Source of the DNA: Choanephora cucurbitarum
Lineage: Eukaryota > Mucoromycota > Mucoromycetes > Mucorales > Choanephoraceae
NCBI GenBank assembly: GCA_025331435.1
Contig: JAIWNI010000150.1
Span: forward strand, 1-50,057
Length of the DNA: 50,057 nucleotides
Direction: 5' to 3'
The notes under the pieces were generated by a model that made no database searches, was not told where the DNA came from, and worked only from the letters and a program-made list of their open reading frames with translations. Made by a program: the position numbers and the translations under genes. Below are positions 10,035 through 21,745 of the stretch, one piece after another. Within the stretch, counting starts at the first letter, position 1. The number at the start of each line of letters is the position of its first letter.

Positions 10035-13000
10035 AAGAAGAATGATTTCTATCGAGGCTAAACCGGGGAAAACTGTCAAGCCTATTGGTCATACTATTAC
10101 TTTACCTGAACCAAGGATTCAAACTCCTACAGAAAAGCCTAAACATCCATTGCTCCCTATCGCAGACCCTATGGTGACTGAAGAACAATCAAGGACAAGG
10201 ATAAACGACATCGTCAACCGCATCTTAGTTGAACCTGTACATCGTCTATCCTTAGCTGATATCGCCAAGATCTCACCCTCTGTTAGGGCTCAAATCAAGT
10301 CATCCATCACTAGACCACAATCGAAGAAAATTGCTGCCGTATCCCAAAATAACTCTACTATTGCTCTTCTAAGTGAATTCCAACCTAAACCGCCGAAGGG
10401 TAAAAGCGCTCCCAGAGCTTATGGGTACATTAACGGGCACAAACGTGAAGTGATCTTGGATGGTGGTTGCACCTCATATATCATCAGTCTCAACTTAGCC
10501 AAATCTATCGGTATCCGCGAAGTAGAACCATACCCCAACTCAGTCATGTTTGGTGATGGCAAGGAATACCAACCTATTGGCCTCGTAAAAGATATAAAAC
10601 TCAAGGTCGGTGACTCGCAAACCATCATCATCAACGCACTGTGCTTCGACGTCGGTGACAAGTATGGTTTCATTGTCGGACGTGAAGGCCTGCACGCATT
10701 GCGAATTGGTACTGACTGGGAATCTCATTACTGGTATGTAAAGACTGACGATGGTAATGTCCCCATTGACGTCCACTACACCCGTAATGTTTCACGGGAA
10801 AACATCGACTCTGACGATGAAGAGTATCCTGATGGAGATGACCTGGAACAAGATTATGCCTATGAGGAAGACTTCATCGATCAAGACGATAATGAAGAGG
10901 GTTACTTAATCGTAGAAGCATCTGATACTGAAGATTGTCTATTATCAGATGAGATGGAAATGCCTACCCAACTCAATAACGATGATTCACAAGAGAAAAC
11001 TTCCAGACTCGGAACATTGATTGAACGTATCCAAAACTATGACACAATCAGTGAATCTACAAGGGCAAAACTGATCTGCATTGTACAAGAGTATGAAGAC
11101 TGCTTCGGAACCGGTTATGAACACCTCTCACAAACCAACTTGCTCAAGTTTCATGTCGATACAGGAAACGCTAAGCCATTATATAGAAGACCTTACGCTT
11201 TCCTATCGCATTCTGAAAAGCAAATGTTGAAGAAGGACTTGGAGCAGATGGTTCAGCAAGGCATCCTTGTTCCCAACACACACGTTCCTGAGAACTCTAC
11301 GCAAGCCGGATGGTCTTTCCCATGCAGATATGTACCAAAGAAAACAGGTGACAAACGACTGGTTACCAATTTTTGGGAACTCAACGCTGTCACTGTCAGA
11401 GATACTTGGCCTCTACCCAATATCATTGATGTTCTGGAAAGTCTAGCCGGATCAAAATGGTTTGGTGTCTTAGATCTCCTCAAGGCATTTCAACAGATTG
11501 CGGTAGAAGAAGATTCTATTCAAAAACTCACTATTGCCACTCCTTGGGGAACCTACTCGTATAAATGTATGCCCTTTGGTGTCATCAACGGTCCTTCTAG
11601 TTTCAGTCGCTGTGTATATCTTGCCATACAACCATTAATCGATATCTTCGCAACCAATTATCTTGATGACGTAACGTTGTACTCTAAAACTGAAGAAGAC
11701 CATCTGAAACACATCGAGTCATTCCTCCAGCGAATGCGTGAAGTCAACCTCAAACTTAATGCAGAGAAATGTGATTTTTTTCAAACGGAAATTACATTAC
11801 TTGGGTTCGTCATTTCCGAGCGAGGTATCTCTCCTTCTCCTACTAAGGTCGAAAAGATTATGAACTTTCCTAGGCCTACAAACGAGACATCCGTCCGTGC
11901 CTTCATTAACCTATGTGGGTTTTACAGGAGACACATTCCAGGCTTCGCCGATCTCGCAAACCCCATGAACAATCTTCTCAAGAAACGCAACCCGTTCATT
12001 TGGGACGACCAATGTGAAAACTCATTCAATAGGATGAAAAGGGCCTTAACCGACACGGTCGACCTTGTTATCCCTGACCATAACACTATATACAACTTAT
12101 ACTGTGACGCCTCCGAAGTGGGAATTGGAGCGTGCTTAGCTGCTATTGATGACAAGGGTGATGAACGACCTGTCCTATTTCTCTCAAGAAAATTACAACC
12201 AGCGGAAACTCGGTACCCTACGGTTGAGAAGGAATTACTTGCTGTCATCTATGCATTGAAGAAATTAAGAAAGTATCTCTTGGATAAAAAGTTCACCTTG
12301 TTCTGTGACAACTCAGCTGTTTGTTACCTCTTCAATAAGAACTAACCCTCTCAGAGATTACAAAGATGGGTAATGTGTACTCAAGAGTTTACCTTCGAAG
12401 TAAAACACCTCCCTTCGACGAAGAACTGTATTGCAGACCCACTCTCCAGGTTCCCTCCAAAAATTCAAGACGAAACTGAAGACGGTGAAGACTGCATCGA
12501 GGCCCTCTATGATCACTTGCTCGTCGACGAAGGAAAGGAACAACTTGACTATGAAGGATGGTTGAATGACCTGGTAGTTTACTTTCGTTTCCCTGGAAAC
12601 CCAGACACCTCTCCCAAAACTAAACGACTTTCATTGAAGTATCATTATCAAGATGACAAGATGTATCGACGTGTTGGGCAGCGTTATGCTTTCATCCCAC
12701 CACGACAAACAAGAACAGCCATTCTGAATGAAGTTCACGAAGGACATGGTCACTTTGGGATACACGCCTCTTGGGCACGACTCTACAAGGACTATTGGTG
12801 GCCTGGTTATTATAATGATCTCAAGAAGCATATCAATTCATGCCATCAATGTCAACTATTCTCTCATCCCATTACGAACGTGCCATTGTCTAGAGTGCCT
12901 ATCCACCACATTTTCGAACAGTTCGCTTTGGATTTCGTTGGCCCATTTCCCAAGACTCCTTCAAAAAACTCATACATACTAGTTGCTGTCGAAGCATTTA

Positions 13001-13725
13001 CTAAATAGCCTATCGCTATCGCCACTCCTAATACCGAAGCCAAGGCTGTTTCTAATTTCCTCTACAAGCACATTTTCTGCGTTTTCGGCCCACCCACTCA
13101 CATCCTTACTGACAACGGGTCCTCGTTTGATAACGAAATCGTAGACAATTTCTTGAGCATCGTACAAGTACACCACAAGTTCACAGCACCTTACAGACCT
13201 TCCACTAATGGCCGTACGGAACAAATGAATGGAAACATCGCCCGCGCTCTTAAGAAATTATGTATTGACAAGCCTACTGAATGGGATGAGCATTTGGACG
13301 CTGTATTGTACGCATACCGTACTAAATCTCACTCGGTTCTTAAGATGTCGCCTTATGAATTTATGTTTGGTGTTGCCCCCTTATCCGCTAGACAAGATCC
13401 TTTACAACTACTTGGCCGCGCCATGGGTATGGAAAGGTTGACTGCCTTAAATGATCGAAACATCCAAACAGAAGACTATAACGTTCTCAACGCCGAATAT
13501 GACATGCAGCCCAGAATGAGAAGAAGGTTCTTCAAACCAGGTACTCAAGTCATCCGAGTCAGACACAATAAATTTTCCAAAATGGACACTACGTTCAAGC
13601 CTGAGGTGTTTACTGTCGTTGCCTTCTTTAACAATGGTACTTGCCAGTTAGCCGATCAAGCAGGACGTTTACTTAAAAGAAGAGTCAATCTCAGTTCTCT
13701 TAGACAAATCATACAGCGTGAATAA
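10015..13725 (+). CDS. pol: Pol polyprotein (PR-RT-RH-IN) with two in-frame stops
   Basis: Enzymatic polyprotein expected by +1 frameshift from Gag (open from 9961). Seen in order: a protease-like region with ILDGGCTS at about 10452-10475 instead of D(S/T)GA; reverse transcriptase with YLDD at 11659-11670; RNase H with CDASEVGIG and TVEKELLAVIYAL; integrase with the HHCC zinc region (HEGHGH, CHQC at 12740-12855) and a D,D-35-E core (ALDFVG, LTDNG, NGRTE). Stops are TAA 12343-12345 between RNase H and integrase and TAG 13006-13008 in the integrase core, where relatives usually have Trp in FTKW. The frame continues unchanged past both. The TAG fits a G-to-A change and the TAA could be C-to-T. 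As read, the element is defective unless rescued in trans. Confidence 0.92.
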
Positions 13726-13741
13726 TTTGTCGGGGGGAATG

Positions 13742-14065
13742 TGATTCGTGACAACCTAAATATTAGAATTCTGGTGATTATCTCAGCAATTATTATTTTA
13801 CCATTTTGTTATTCTATCATTTTATGTGTTACGAAGATTGTAATTTATAAATTACAACTCTTCACTTCTTTTATTCTTTTCTTCTTCCTCTAAAAACTTC
13901 TAAAAACAAACAACTATAACTTTTGGACTATTTTAACATATCTTATTATTTCTACCAACATCAATTGGTTAGTTTCAATTATTTCTGTTAACATAGTTAC
14001 AAATTCATTAACATTGAAATAAAGTTGGTATTATTATTTTAGTTAAAACAACAGTCCGCAAAACA
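13742..14065 (+). repeat. 3' LTR of the Ty3/gypsy element
   Basis: 324 bp, preceded by the polypurine tract gtcggggggaatg (13729-13741) and followed by the CAAT target duplication. Confidence 0.95.
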
Positions 14066-14069
14066 CAAT

Positions 14070-14638
14070 GAATAAGAGCTTTGGTTTTTAACGCCAGCAA
14101 TAAGATTCGACTGATTTATTTGAAAGAGAAGAAGAAAATAGAAGACGATTTATGATAAAAGTAATTATGAGTACTTTTTGTGTTTGCGAATAACAGAAAG
14201 CGACGGATGTAGATAAAGTGTTGAAAAAATAAGCAGTATTTACGACAAAGACGAATGAATGAGTGATTGAATGAATAGATAAATAAATGGAAAAAAGGGC
14301 AAATGAATATGATTATAAAATGCAGTGAGTGTTGAATGATAAATATTAGTGTTTCGTATGATAGTTTTGATAAGAACAGAGACAAAGGCAGAGACAAAGG
14401 CAGAGACAAAGGCAGAGACAAAGGCAGGGCTTGAATTCAGGTCTTGAGTTATCCAGTAGCAAGTATTTACAGTAGCACCAAAAAGAAAACGAAAAAGAGA
14501 GACAAGAACGCAGAGGGTAAGCCTCTCCCTCGACTCGTTTTCACAAGCCAAAGGAAAAAGCTTAGTTCTGTTCGCACTATCCTAACTCCGTAGCAGAAAA
14601 GCCGTTCTACCTGTCCACTAACGAGAAATAGTACAAGT
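14070..14638. other. AT-rich flank with 12-bp tandem repeat
   Basis: About four copies of AGAGACAAAGGC lie at 14377-14428. A few bases later, on the minus strand, a TGAATTCAAGC motif weakly resembles a tRNA B box. No gene supported. Confidence 0.6.
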
Positions 14639-14785
14639 ATGTCTGTACCCACTTCCTCTGTCCAGATCCCTACAGGACCGCTCATAGGTTGTCAAGAGAT
14701 CAGGCGGCTCAGTGGCACTTTGTCAGTCTTTGACTCAATCCCAACACAGGTGACGAGGGTCGTTCGCGAAAATGAACTAGCGTAA
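14639..14785 (+). CDS. Short hypothetical ORF, 48 aa
   Basis: Seen: ATG to TAA within a locally GC-richer patch (14480-14880). No domain is recognised. The opposite strand has a longer frame (14883-14467) interrupted only by a TGA at 14692-14694. It is not possible to decide which strand, if either, was coding. Likely a decayed gene fragment. Confidence 0.18.
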   Translation: MSVPTSSVQIPTGPLIGCQEIRRLSGTLSVFDSIPTQVTRVVRENELA

Positions 14786-14889
14786 GATAGTGGTCTGCTT
14801 CTATTAAAGAAGGAAGGCAGCATCAGCCTTTGTTCTTGCTCCACTAAGCCTGCATGAGAGAGATAGAGAGGCATCATCATCAAGAGAGG

Positions 14890-16270
14890 TATCAGAAAGA
14901 CAGCTTAAGAGAAAAGAAGAGACGCGTGCCTTTTTTTTTCCGGACGAAAGACAGCTTGATCTTGGTGAAAGAGACTTGAGCAGGTTGCAAAGGCCTAAAC
15001 TAAACAAAATAAATCAGGGTGAGTAACACTAGAGATAAACGAGGGTAATGTGTTACTTGCCGTTGGGGTTTGCCAAAGTGATGAGCTGTCAAGGAGTAGC
15101 TTAAGGGCTTTGATAAAGAGAAAAGAAGAGAGAAAAAAAAAAGAAAGACAAAGAAAAATTTGACTGACATATACACACTAAGCAAAGACAGCGAACGAAT
15201 CATGTCTTGGCATCTCATGAGTCTGATAATCAGTATTGTGATGCAAATAAAGTAAACAAAGTAAACAAATCGCATGAAATCATCCTCAGTGTAATTTTAT
15301 GCAACAGCAGCCCCCTCCTCCTTTTTTGGTTATGGCAGACAAACTCCTCTTGAAATTTCGAAAGGCTTTTCTTCTTCTTTTCTTGACAACCAGAAAAATC
15401 TGGCTTCAATGTGATGCAGTATACAGACGACAGACTATTATCAAGAGGACATATGAAGCTTCAAGAACAGCAACTACTCGTATTGTTTCTGTTCAGCTGT
15501 ATATCGTGGTTATAAGTATCTTCAATACGGTTCTATAGGGAAGAAAAGAAAAAGAAAATAAAGATAACACGGACCAGTTCAAATCGATCGTGAGGTATGG
15601 ATGTGAACAAAAGAAAAGAGAAGAAAAGAAAAGACAGGCGTCAAGAGTTAGCTAGCTCTATGAATACAGCAAGAACGAAAGGCTTGAGTTGTATGAAGAA
15701 CATGTGCTTTTCTGTTTGATTGATCCATATCAATAAACATAACCTCTCCAAAACACAAAAGACCTTTATGGTGCGCATTTTGGTCCAGGAAAGAGGTATA
15801 CGCATAGGATGCCTAAGTATTCTCTCTATTTTAGACTCATGCAATAACACCAATTTCACCACCTCTATCTCCACCTTTTCTTCCTTGCACAAAGAATGTA
15901 GCGACAGGATCCATTTGTCTTTTCCTCTTTTTCTTTCACAAGCATTTTGATCATTACTACTAATGTCATCCCACTCGACGTCTCAAACATCTTTGATCTT
16001 TTCCTAAACAGACTTACTCTCGCCTGCTGTTCCAGATCAGAAGTAGCCAGTTTCATCCTCGCTTCATACACTTTTCTATACATAAATTGCAAAACTAGCC
16101 ACTTACAACCTGCTTATTTTTCGCTTTGTCTTTTTTTTTCAGTATAACCAAAGCCATTTGTTCCTCACTTTGCGTTTTTTGGGCCGTTTCTGTCTTCTCA
16201 TTGAACTTTCTTTCTTGTGTATCTATGTGCTTGCTTTGTCTCTTTGTCTTTGTTTCATTTCTCTAAATCC
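14890..16270. other. No clear gene; two weak short ORFs
   Basis: An ATG ORF at 15299-15538 (plus) starts MQQQPPPPF. A minus-strand frame at 15865-16092 has ordinary codon use, with an inner ATG at about 16083. It contains a GTAAGT within the frame. Neither is recognised and no paralogue is visible in the window. Confidence 0.3.
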
Positions 16271-16274
16271 TTCC

Positions 16275-16461
<187 letters not shown>

Positions 16462-16679
16462 CAACTCGATCCAATTTGATTTTGGGCGAAACGAAACTGT
16501 TTATTGTTGGTAATGCTATGACTGGTGCTATTGCCACTGCGTATCAGATATTGACGACATGAACCATCCAACTAATCAACCGCTCAATAGATCCTCCTCT
16601 CAGAGCACATTATGTTGTTTTGTTTCTCTATGACAAAGGAAGCGATGCCTTGCACTACATTCTGTAGAAGCAAAAGAAG

Positions 16680-16994
16680 CTATTGCAGATTGTTCATTGC
16701 TCGTCTCCTATTACTTCCATTTCCGCCTTCATTTTCATTTTCATTGTCTTTCATACTCTTGCTATTCCATCTTATCTTCTTTTGGCTGTTAACACCACAG
16801 ACATCGAAGGCTATGCAGATTGTTTTGTACTGAGTTGAATGGTCAATCTCATTTGTGGTACCTTTCTTTCTCTTGAGTACCGTGATGTCAGACCAGAGTT
16901 CGTTTCTGAACAGGTCAGGAAAAACCTTGCTCATTATCTGTAAATGGGTAGAAGATACAAAAGGTGAGATCACTGAAAGCACAGACCTTGTCAT
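16680..16994 (-). CDS. Hypothetical protein, 104 aa
   Basis: Seen: a complete ATG-to-TAG frame with ordinary composition, then a C-terminal low-complexity Asn/Glu/Gly segment and an RRR run. No signal peptide or membrane segment. The plus strand over the same bases also has an open frame (16855-17061) ending near a GTATGG donor, so the coding strand is uncertain. No paralogue is visible in this window. Function unknown. Confidence 0.3.
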   Translation of the reverse strand: MTRSVLSVISPFVSSTHLQIMSKVFPDLFRNELWSDITVLKRKKGTTNEIDHSTQYKTICIAFDVCGVNSQKKIRWNSKSMKDNENENEGGNGSNRRRAMNNLQ

Positions 16995-17049
16995 CTTTGT
17001 GATGGATAGTTACAGTATATCTGGCCTACCGGTATGGTTTGGTTTTTCG

Positions 17050-18130
17050 TTTGTTCATTAGAAGAACAAGAGTTGAGCATTCAAAATAGCCTTCGTCTTC
17101 CAGACCAAGTGTAAGCAAGTTGGCCTAGTCCATGGTTCTGGCACTTTATCCACGCAAAAGCATCATGTGTTGCATCAAGAACACCGACCAATCTCCTGTC
17201 ATGCTTTCAATTGCACTGGTGAAATAGCACATGGAGGCACTGATCAGTTCGACTGGATTGTGTCTATCTTGTAAACTTCCAACCTCACAATCTTGTTATG
17301 AACTTCTCGTTCGATCTACCTCCTGTTGTCTTGATACGCACAAGCAGATCTTGAGAAGAGGGCCATGAAGAGGTTCGAAATTAACAAGACCTATTCATAT
17401 TGATTTTTTAAACAGCTTAGAGATCGACAGCTGATTTGATGTGTTGATATGGTTTCCCATCAGTTTGCTCTCTTATAACAATTGCTTTCAAAAACTCAAT
17501 GATTTTTTCTTCTGTAACATAGATACCACTAGCTTATATGTTCATGTGTGATTATGTCGATATGGCGATATGACGCTATGTCAATATTTCGATATCACAA
17601 TGTGTCAATATATAGAGGATTTTGTTTGTTTGTCATTTGTTGTTTCCAATTTTCAACAAATCAGTTTTCTCTTTCTTGGATAGCTCAACATGGCAACTAC
17701 TCTTCAAATGCATTACTAACCCTATATCATAAATACCAACTATTCTCCTTTTCTCCCCTTCTTCTTCTTCTTTTTTATCTTGGGCTAAAAATCAAGAGGA
17801 AAAGTAATGACAAAATACAATATGGTGTCCTGTCAAAGAGAAAGAGAGAGAGAGAGAGAGAATAAGATTGACGTAACAATAGTACAAAGTGTCCGCCAAT
17901 CTATTTCAATTTCAGTTTTGCCTTTCGTTATACTCTGTCTATCTCAGTGCCGTATTTGACTTTCTGTCCTTTGGTTCTAATTACTAGTGGCATAATTTGT
18001 ACAATTACTCTTTAATTAGTGTCATTCTATATTGTAGGCAACTAAAATGCATATCTGTTTCTTTCCTTTCCTTTCCTGTGAGCGATAGTAAGCATCTGAA
18101 ACATGACAAAAAAGAGAAAAAGAAATTGGC
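17050..18130. other. Decayed, possibly minus-strand coding remnants
   Basis: On the minus strand about 17100-17380 reads as two codon-like pieces (one containing RIKTTGGRSNEKFITRL, one containing GDWSVFLMQH) in neighbouring frames with several stops. This looks like a decayed gene that I cannot name. A (GA)n run lies at 17838-17862. 17530-17600 is rich in CAATAT/CGATAT words. Confidence 0.25.
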
Positions 18131-18394
18131 TCACAGCGAACCCTCAGGACTGGCTGCGAAATGGAGAATAGAAGACACCCAAAAATGGCAAAGGAGATAA
18201 GATTGTTCAGTGTGGAACAAGTACATGAAGTGATTTGGACAGCTTTTGACGTTTGAGAGAGAAACGGTTTGTTTGTCGATTTTGTTCATACATCTGGTAT
18301 CACTGAGTAGTCTTTCTTTATTGTCGTCGCCATAGTATCCTTGGAGCGTTTTGGAGGTAGGCAATATGTGTCCCCTATAAACTATCCAAGGTAC
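18131..18394 (-). pseudogene. Hypothetical ORF fragment, minus strand
   Basis: Seen: an open frame of about 87 codons without a well-placed ATG, containing YRGHILPTSKTLQGYYGDD, then a Cys/His-containing middle. It follows an accttggatag acceptor-like site. Codon usage looks ordinary. An overlapping plus-strand frame (18356-18600) has a 72-nt GT-AG intron-like gap (18356-18428) and ends with ADRLTELKKELID. Only one of the two can be the true one. Not recognised. Confidence 0.22.
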
Positions 18395-18699
18395 AAGAGT
18401 TTATCAGAATGATCTAAACACACTGTCAGTCGCTGTCTTCTTATTCGCTTGAGCATCGTTCAATGTATCCGCTATGACACAGAAAAAAAACCAAAGGCTG
18501 TAGCAGATCGACTAACTGAGCTAAAAAAGGAATTAATTGACACCGTTCATTGTCATGACGCTAACCAAGCACACTCATCGTCAGACCAAGCATCGATATA
18601 GCTAGCTCTCATATGCATACACACACTCGTCGCAGTCCATGCTACAAAAGCTTTTGTTTGATGAATACTACTAGCCATGAGTCAAGATATAATCTATAG

Positions 18700-18981
18700 C
18701 CTGTAGGGAGGGTTAGTTTGCCTAAAGATATAGAAAGATTAAAGGTCCAACCGACCATGGTTTCTGATGTTTGAAAAGTGAGGAGAGAACGTGTTGATCG
18801 AGTGTTATTACATTTCCAAACGCCTGATCATATTTCTCCAGAAGACCAGTACTCACGAATAAACTTCAGGATCAGGAATATGTTTGATGCGCTTATCACC
18901 ATCTTACTTGAGGCGATTGTTTGTAACTCCACATTGAGGCTAGCAAAATGCCTGTACCTCTTGAGTTTGGTGAATTTGTGA
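18700..18981 (+). pseudogene. Hypothetical ORF interrupted by one TGA
   Basis: Seen: 93 codons open from 18700 to TGA 18979-18981 apart from one in-frame TGA at 18772-18774, with normal amino-acid composition throughout. The part after the stop includes RINFRIRNMFDALITILL. A TGG or CGA origin of the TGA needs only a transition. No upstream start is evident, so it is probably a 3' exon or fragment. No family is recognised. Confidence 0.32.
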
Positions 18982-19417
18982 GCTACATATCGAATGCTAT
19001 TGTATTTTTTTCAAATTGAAACTACAAAAAGAAAGTAACAAGAGTGAGTTTCTTTGTCTTGACAATCAGCTAATTCCTTGTCCATAGAATCCGTGAATGA
19101 GACTCTGTATAAGGATAATGATGTTGCTTTCAACCTGAATAGCTTTTTTTTTTTTTGCTTTTTAGTTTCTCACGATCTTTTTCCTTTGTCTGGTAAACAA
19201 TGAAACAAAAAAGAAATGCATATACAGTTGTGTGACATCAAGTGTAACCTGAGGTGTCTCTTTCTCTCTCTCTCTCTTCTTTTTTTTTAAGGGGGACAAG
19301 TCCGGTTTTGTTTAAAGTCCTTTAAATGTCAGAAGAGGGAAGAAAAAAACTGGATATATAAAAAATTAAAAAAGTAAAAAGGAAGCGAAGGAAACTATTA
19401 GTGATCTAAATGTAACG

Positions 19418-20291
19418 TTAGTTGTCAAGGAAATGTAGGTATCTATTGATAGTATTCAAGGTAGCGGTAGGAGAGAAGGGCTTGATTTCGAAAACAGAGT
19501 GCCAGTGCGTTTGCCAGATACCCAAAAGGGTACAGGCAAAGATCTGTTCCTGCGAGAGGGAGAAGAGCGGAAGGAAGGGATCACGAATGCGTGTGATAGG
19601 GAGGAAGCAGTAAATGCAATGAAGAAGATGAGGGATATCAGAGGGAACAAAGCGGATGAAAGGATGAATGTAGGTGGCGAGGATGGTTAACCAGATCGAG
19701 GCCTTATCCGGACAGAGGGACAGGAAATGATCAATAGTGTCGTCAGCGGTAGAGCAAATGGGCCAGAGAGGAGAGGGGAACGAGGACAGAATCAATTGAT
19801 GGAGTAATGAGCGACAGGGAATCTTTCGAAGAAGGAGGCACTACCAAACCGTCCGAGCTTGCAACGGGATATCTGGAGACCAAAAAGTTTTCCACGTAAG
19901 GGTGGCGAGTATTGAAGGCTGGAGGGGAGTGCGAGAGCGACTGAGAAATTTATAAGAGCAGATAGAGGAAGGTGGGTTTCGAAAGGAGGATGGGAGGATG
20001 GTAAAGCTGGCAATAAAAGGGATTAATTCAGAGGAAGAGGAAGGCGGTTGTGCTGTGCGGGGGCCGGTAGCCGATTGTGTTGAAGAAAAGGAAGGAAGGA
20101 AATTGAGTCAGTAGGGATGTATCGTAAAGCCTGACAAGTTAGAGTTGGATGTCTAGATTGGTGAAATGGAAGTTGACGAAGTTCAATTTGAAGGGTGAGC
20201 GAGTCGAAGTAAAAGAGGTCGGAGCAGAGTAACGGTGAGAGGTTGGGTGTACAAAATGTAGTCCCCTGGACGGTGTGTGGTGTTTGACACA
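19418..20291 (-). pseudogene. LINE ORF C-terminus with zf-RVT domain
   Basis: Seen: frames at 20291-20023, then 20013-19792 and 19795-19418. The last holds PICSTADDTIDHFLSLCP and the terminal helix region common to fungal LINE proteins. The zf-RVT segment upstream reads W..P.....R.VW, then a TAG, then LLLRKIPCRSLLH. Ends at TAA 19418-19420. Confidence 0.75.
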
Positions 20292-20725
20292 TCTGAAGAT
20301 CAAATCCTCATAAAGAAGATATCCATATTTGGATATTAAAGATATTCATCATGATCATCGTCATGGATTTAGTAATCCGATCATCAATTGAACTAGTCTA
20401 GAATGATTTCATATGTTAGTGCTATGGATCATACAAGGTTATAGACTAAGTTAGGTGCAAGCAGTAAAGTACTGCTAGACTATGACATAAAGACATTATG
20501 TTATAAAGGTGACACAAGCCTAGTAATGCACAATAAGCTCTGTAATATCTTGATATAGTAAAGTAAATGGACTAAAGAAAGTCAAAGACGTAATAGCTGT
20601 AGTAGATAGCAAATAGTATAAATACTCTCATTTATTTTGTTCAGAATAAAGGCATACGTAAAACAGTCTCAAACTACTCATACTTGTTACCTGTTACTTT
20701 ATCTTTTTTTTTGAATCCTAAATAT
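20292..20725 (+). repeat. Solo LTR inserted in the LINE
   Basis: Seen: 434 bp of AT-rich sequence flanked by CACA on both sides (20288-20291, 20726-20729). Removing it with one CACA restores a continuous LINE reading frame (...ISTV|CQTP...). It holds a TATA box (gtataaata near 20618) and an AATAAA signal (about 20645). The last 85 bp align with the end of the 430-bp insert at 40277-45656, which also sits between CACA repeats. The exact ends are uncertain by a base or two, because CACA and ACAC both fit. Confidence 0.75.
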
Positions 20726-21249
20726 CACACGGTGGAGATGTGTGAAGAGGTGGTGGATGGTGAAGAGGAAATTACCTCGTTCAGAGAAAGTGACAGGAAA
20801 GTGAAGGGATCGATGTAATAAGAGTCAAAGGATTTTGGAATGGTGTCAATAACCTGAACCAGAGAGAAAAGGATATTGAGAGGCGAACAGAAGCTGGAAG
20901 GACGGTGAGGAAAGTAGTGGGGTTGGAGACAAGAAGGAAAGAGGAGAAAATATTGAGGATTAGGAAATGTGGGAGAATGGTAAAACCATGCGAAGGTGTA
21001 ACGATGAAAGGAAGCGGTGGTTAAAAGGTTGGACGAAGGGATAGAGAGAAGGAGAGCATAAGCCCAGCGCCATTGAAGAGCTCGTTGTTGAGAGACAAGA
21101 TTCATGATTTGTAAGCCGCCTAGTTTGCGGGGAAGCTGGATGGCATGTAAGGAAAGAGGAGGGAAAATATGATGATTAATGAATCATGTGCCAATACTTG
21201 AAGGTAGCTGTAGCTGCTATTGTATAAATGTGGTGAGTCGTAAAATATA

Positions 21250-21729
21250 TCACAGTTTATAGAAAATGAGTATGTTGAGTACAGTAGCGCGGCCCCAAAT
21301 GGAGGGGTTAAGTTGTGAATGGATGTGACAGGCGGAGATAATGGAGGTTTCGAGCTTTTCAAATGCGATGAATCGTTGTTTTATACTGGATATAATGGGA
21401 AAGCCGAGGTAAGTGGAGGGGGAAGGCGAGGTACGGTCGTGCCAGGAGAGAGTGTTGTGTTGGGCGAGTAAATGTTGCCATTCAGGAAGGGGGTGGCCCG
21501 ATAGAGAAATGGCATCGGTTTTGTGAAAGTTGAGGTGGACATTAGATGCCGAGCTGTGTATGTAGATAGCGGATAAAAGGCGATCCAGATTCCGGTGGTT
21601 GCGGAGGAAGACTAAAGTGTCATCGGAGTAAGCTAAGATTTTGATGGCTAAAGAAGGAGGGGAAGGAGTAGAGATCGATTGCTCTCCTGTATTCATTCTT
21701 CTTGACAACGGGCAGCCCAAGGCCTGCAA
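21250..21729 (-). pseudogene. LINE reverse transcriptase, C-terminal fragment
   Basis: Seen: YSDD catalytic motif near the start, then the RT thumb and connection region with HKTDAI, TYLGFPI and WGRATVLN, typical of LINE RTs. The frame ends at 21250 and continues, shifted, in 21105-20725 with WRWAYALL. The product was a polymerase acting in target-primed reverse transcription. Here it lacks its N-terminal motifs. Confidence 0.8.
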
Positions 21730-21745
21730 AATCAGCTTTCCAGAG

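Larger units (their letters stand above)
8600..14065 (+). mobile_element. Ty3/gypsy LTR retrotransposon, near-intact
   Basis: Seen: two 324-bp LTRs (8600-8923, 13742-14065) differing at a single A/G, flanked by the 4-bp target duplication CAAT (8596-8599 and 14066-14069). A primer-binding site TGGTGCC... follows the 5' LTR at 8926. A purine tract (cggggggaatg) precedes the 3' LTR. Internal order is Gag, protease, RT, RNase H, integrase, the known Ty3/gypsy order. Pol is in the +1 frame relative to Gag and is open from 9961, giving a 74-nt overlap. Two in-frame stops interrupt pol. One LTR difference in 324 bp indicates a recent insertion. Confidence 0.97.
19281..21745 (-). mobile_element. 5'-truncated LINE (non-LTR retrotransposon)
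   Basis: Seen: minus-strand coding remnants in three blocks carry the end of a reverse transcriptase (AYSDDTLVFL at about 21640, a YxDD catalytic motif) and a C-terminal zf-RVT region (W...R..W, then CRSLLH, PICS, DHFLSLCP). A 3' untranslated part ends GTCCCCCTT followed by nine A at 19281-19290, which reads as the poly-A tail. RT motifs before YSDD are missing, so the copy is 5'-truncated, the usual fate of LINE insertions. A solo LTR (20292-20725) interrupts it. A TAG at 19842-19844 and frame changes make it defunct. Confidence 0.85.

Noticed and set aside
14467..14883. Minus-strand frame with one TGA as a pseudogene
   Set aside because: Composition partly follows poly-T tracts and an overlapping plus ORF exists. 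There is no homologue or paralogue to decide between them.
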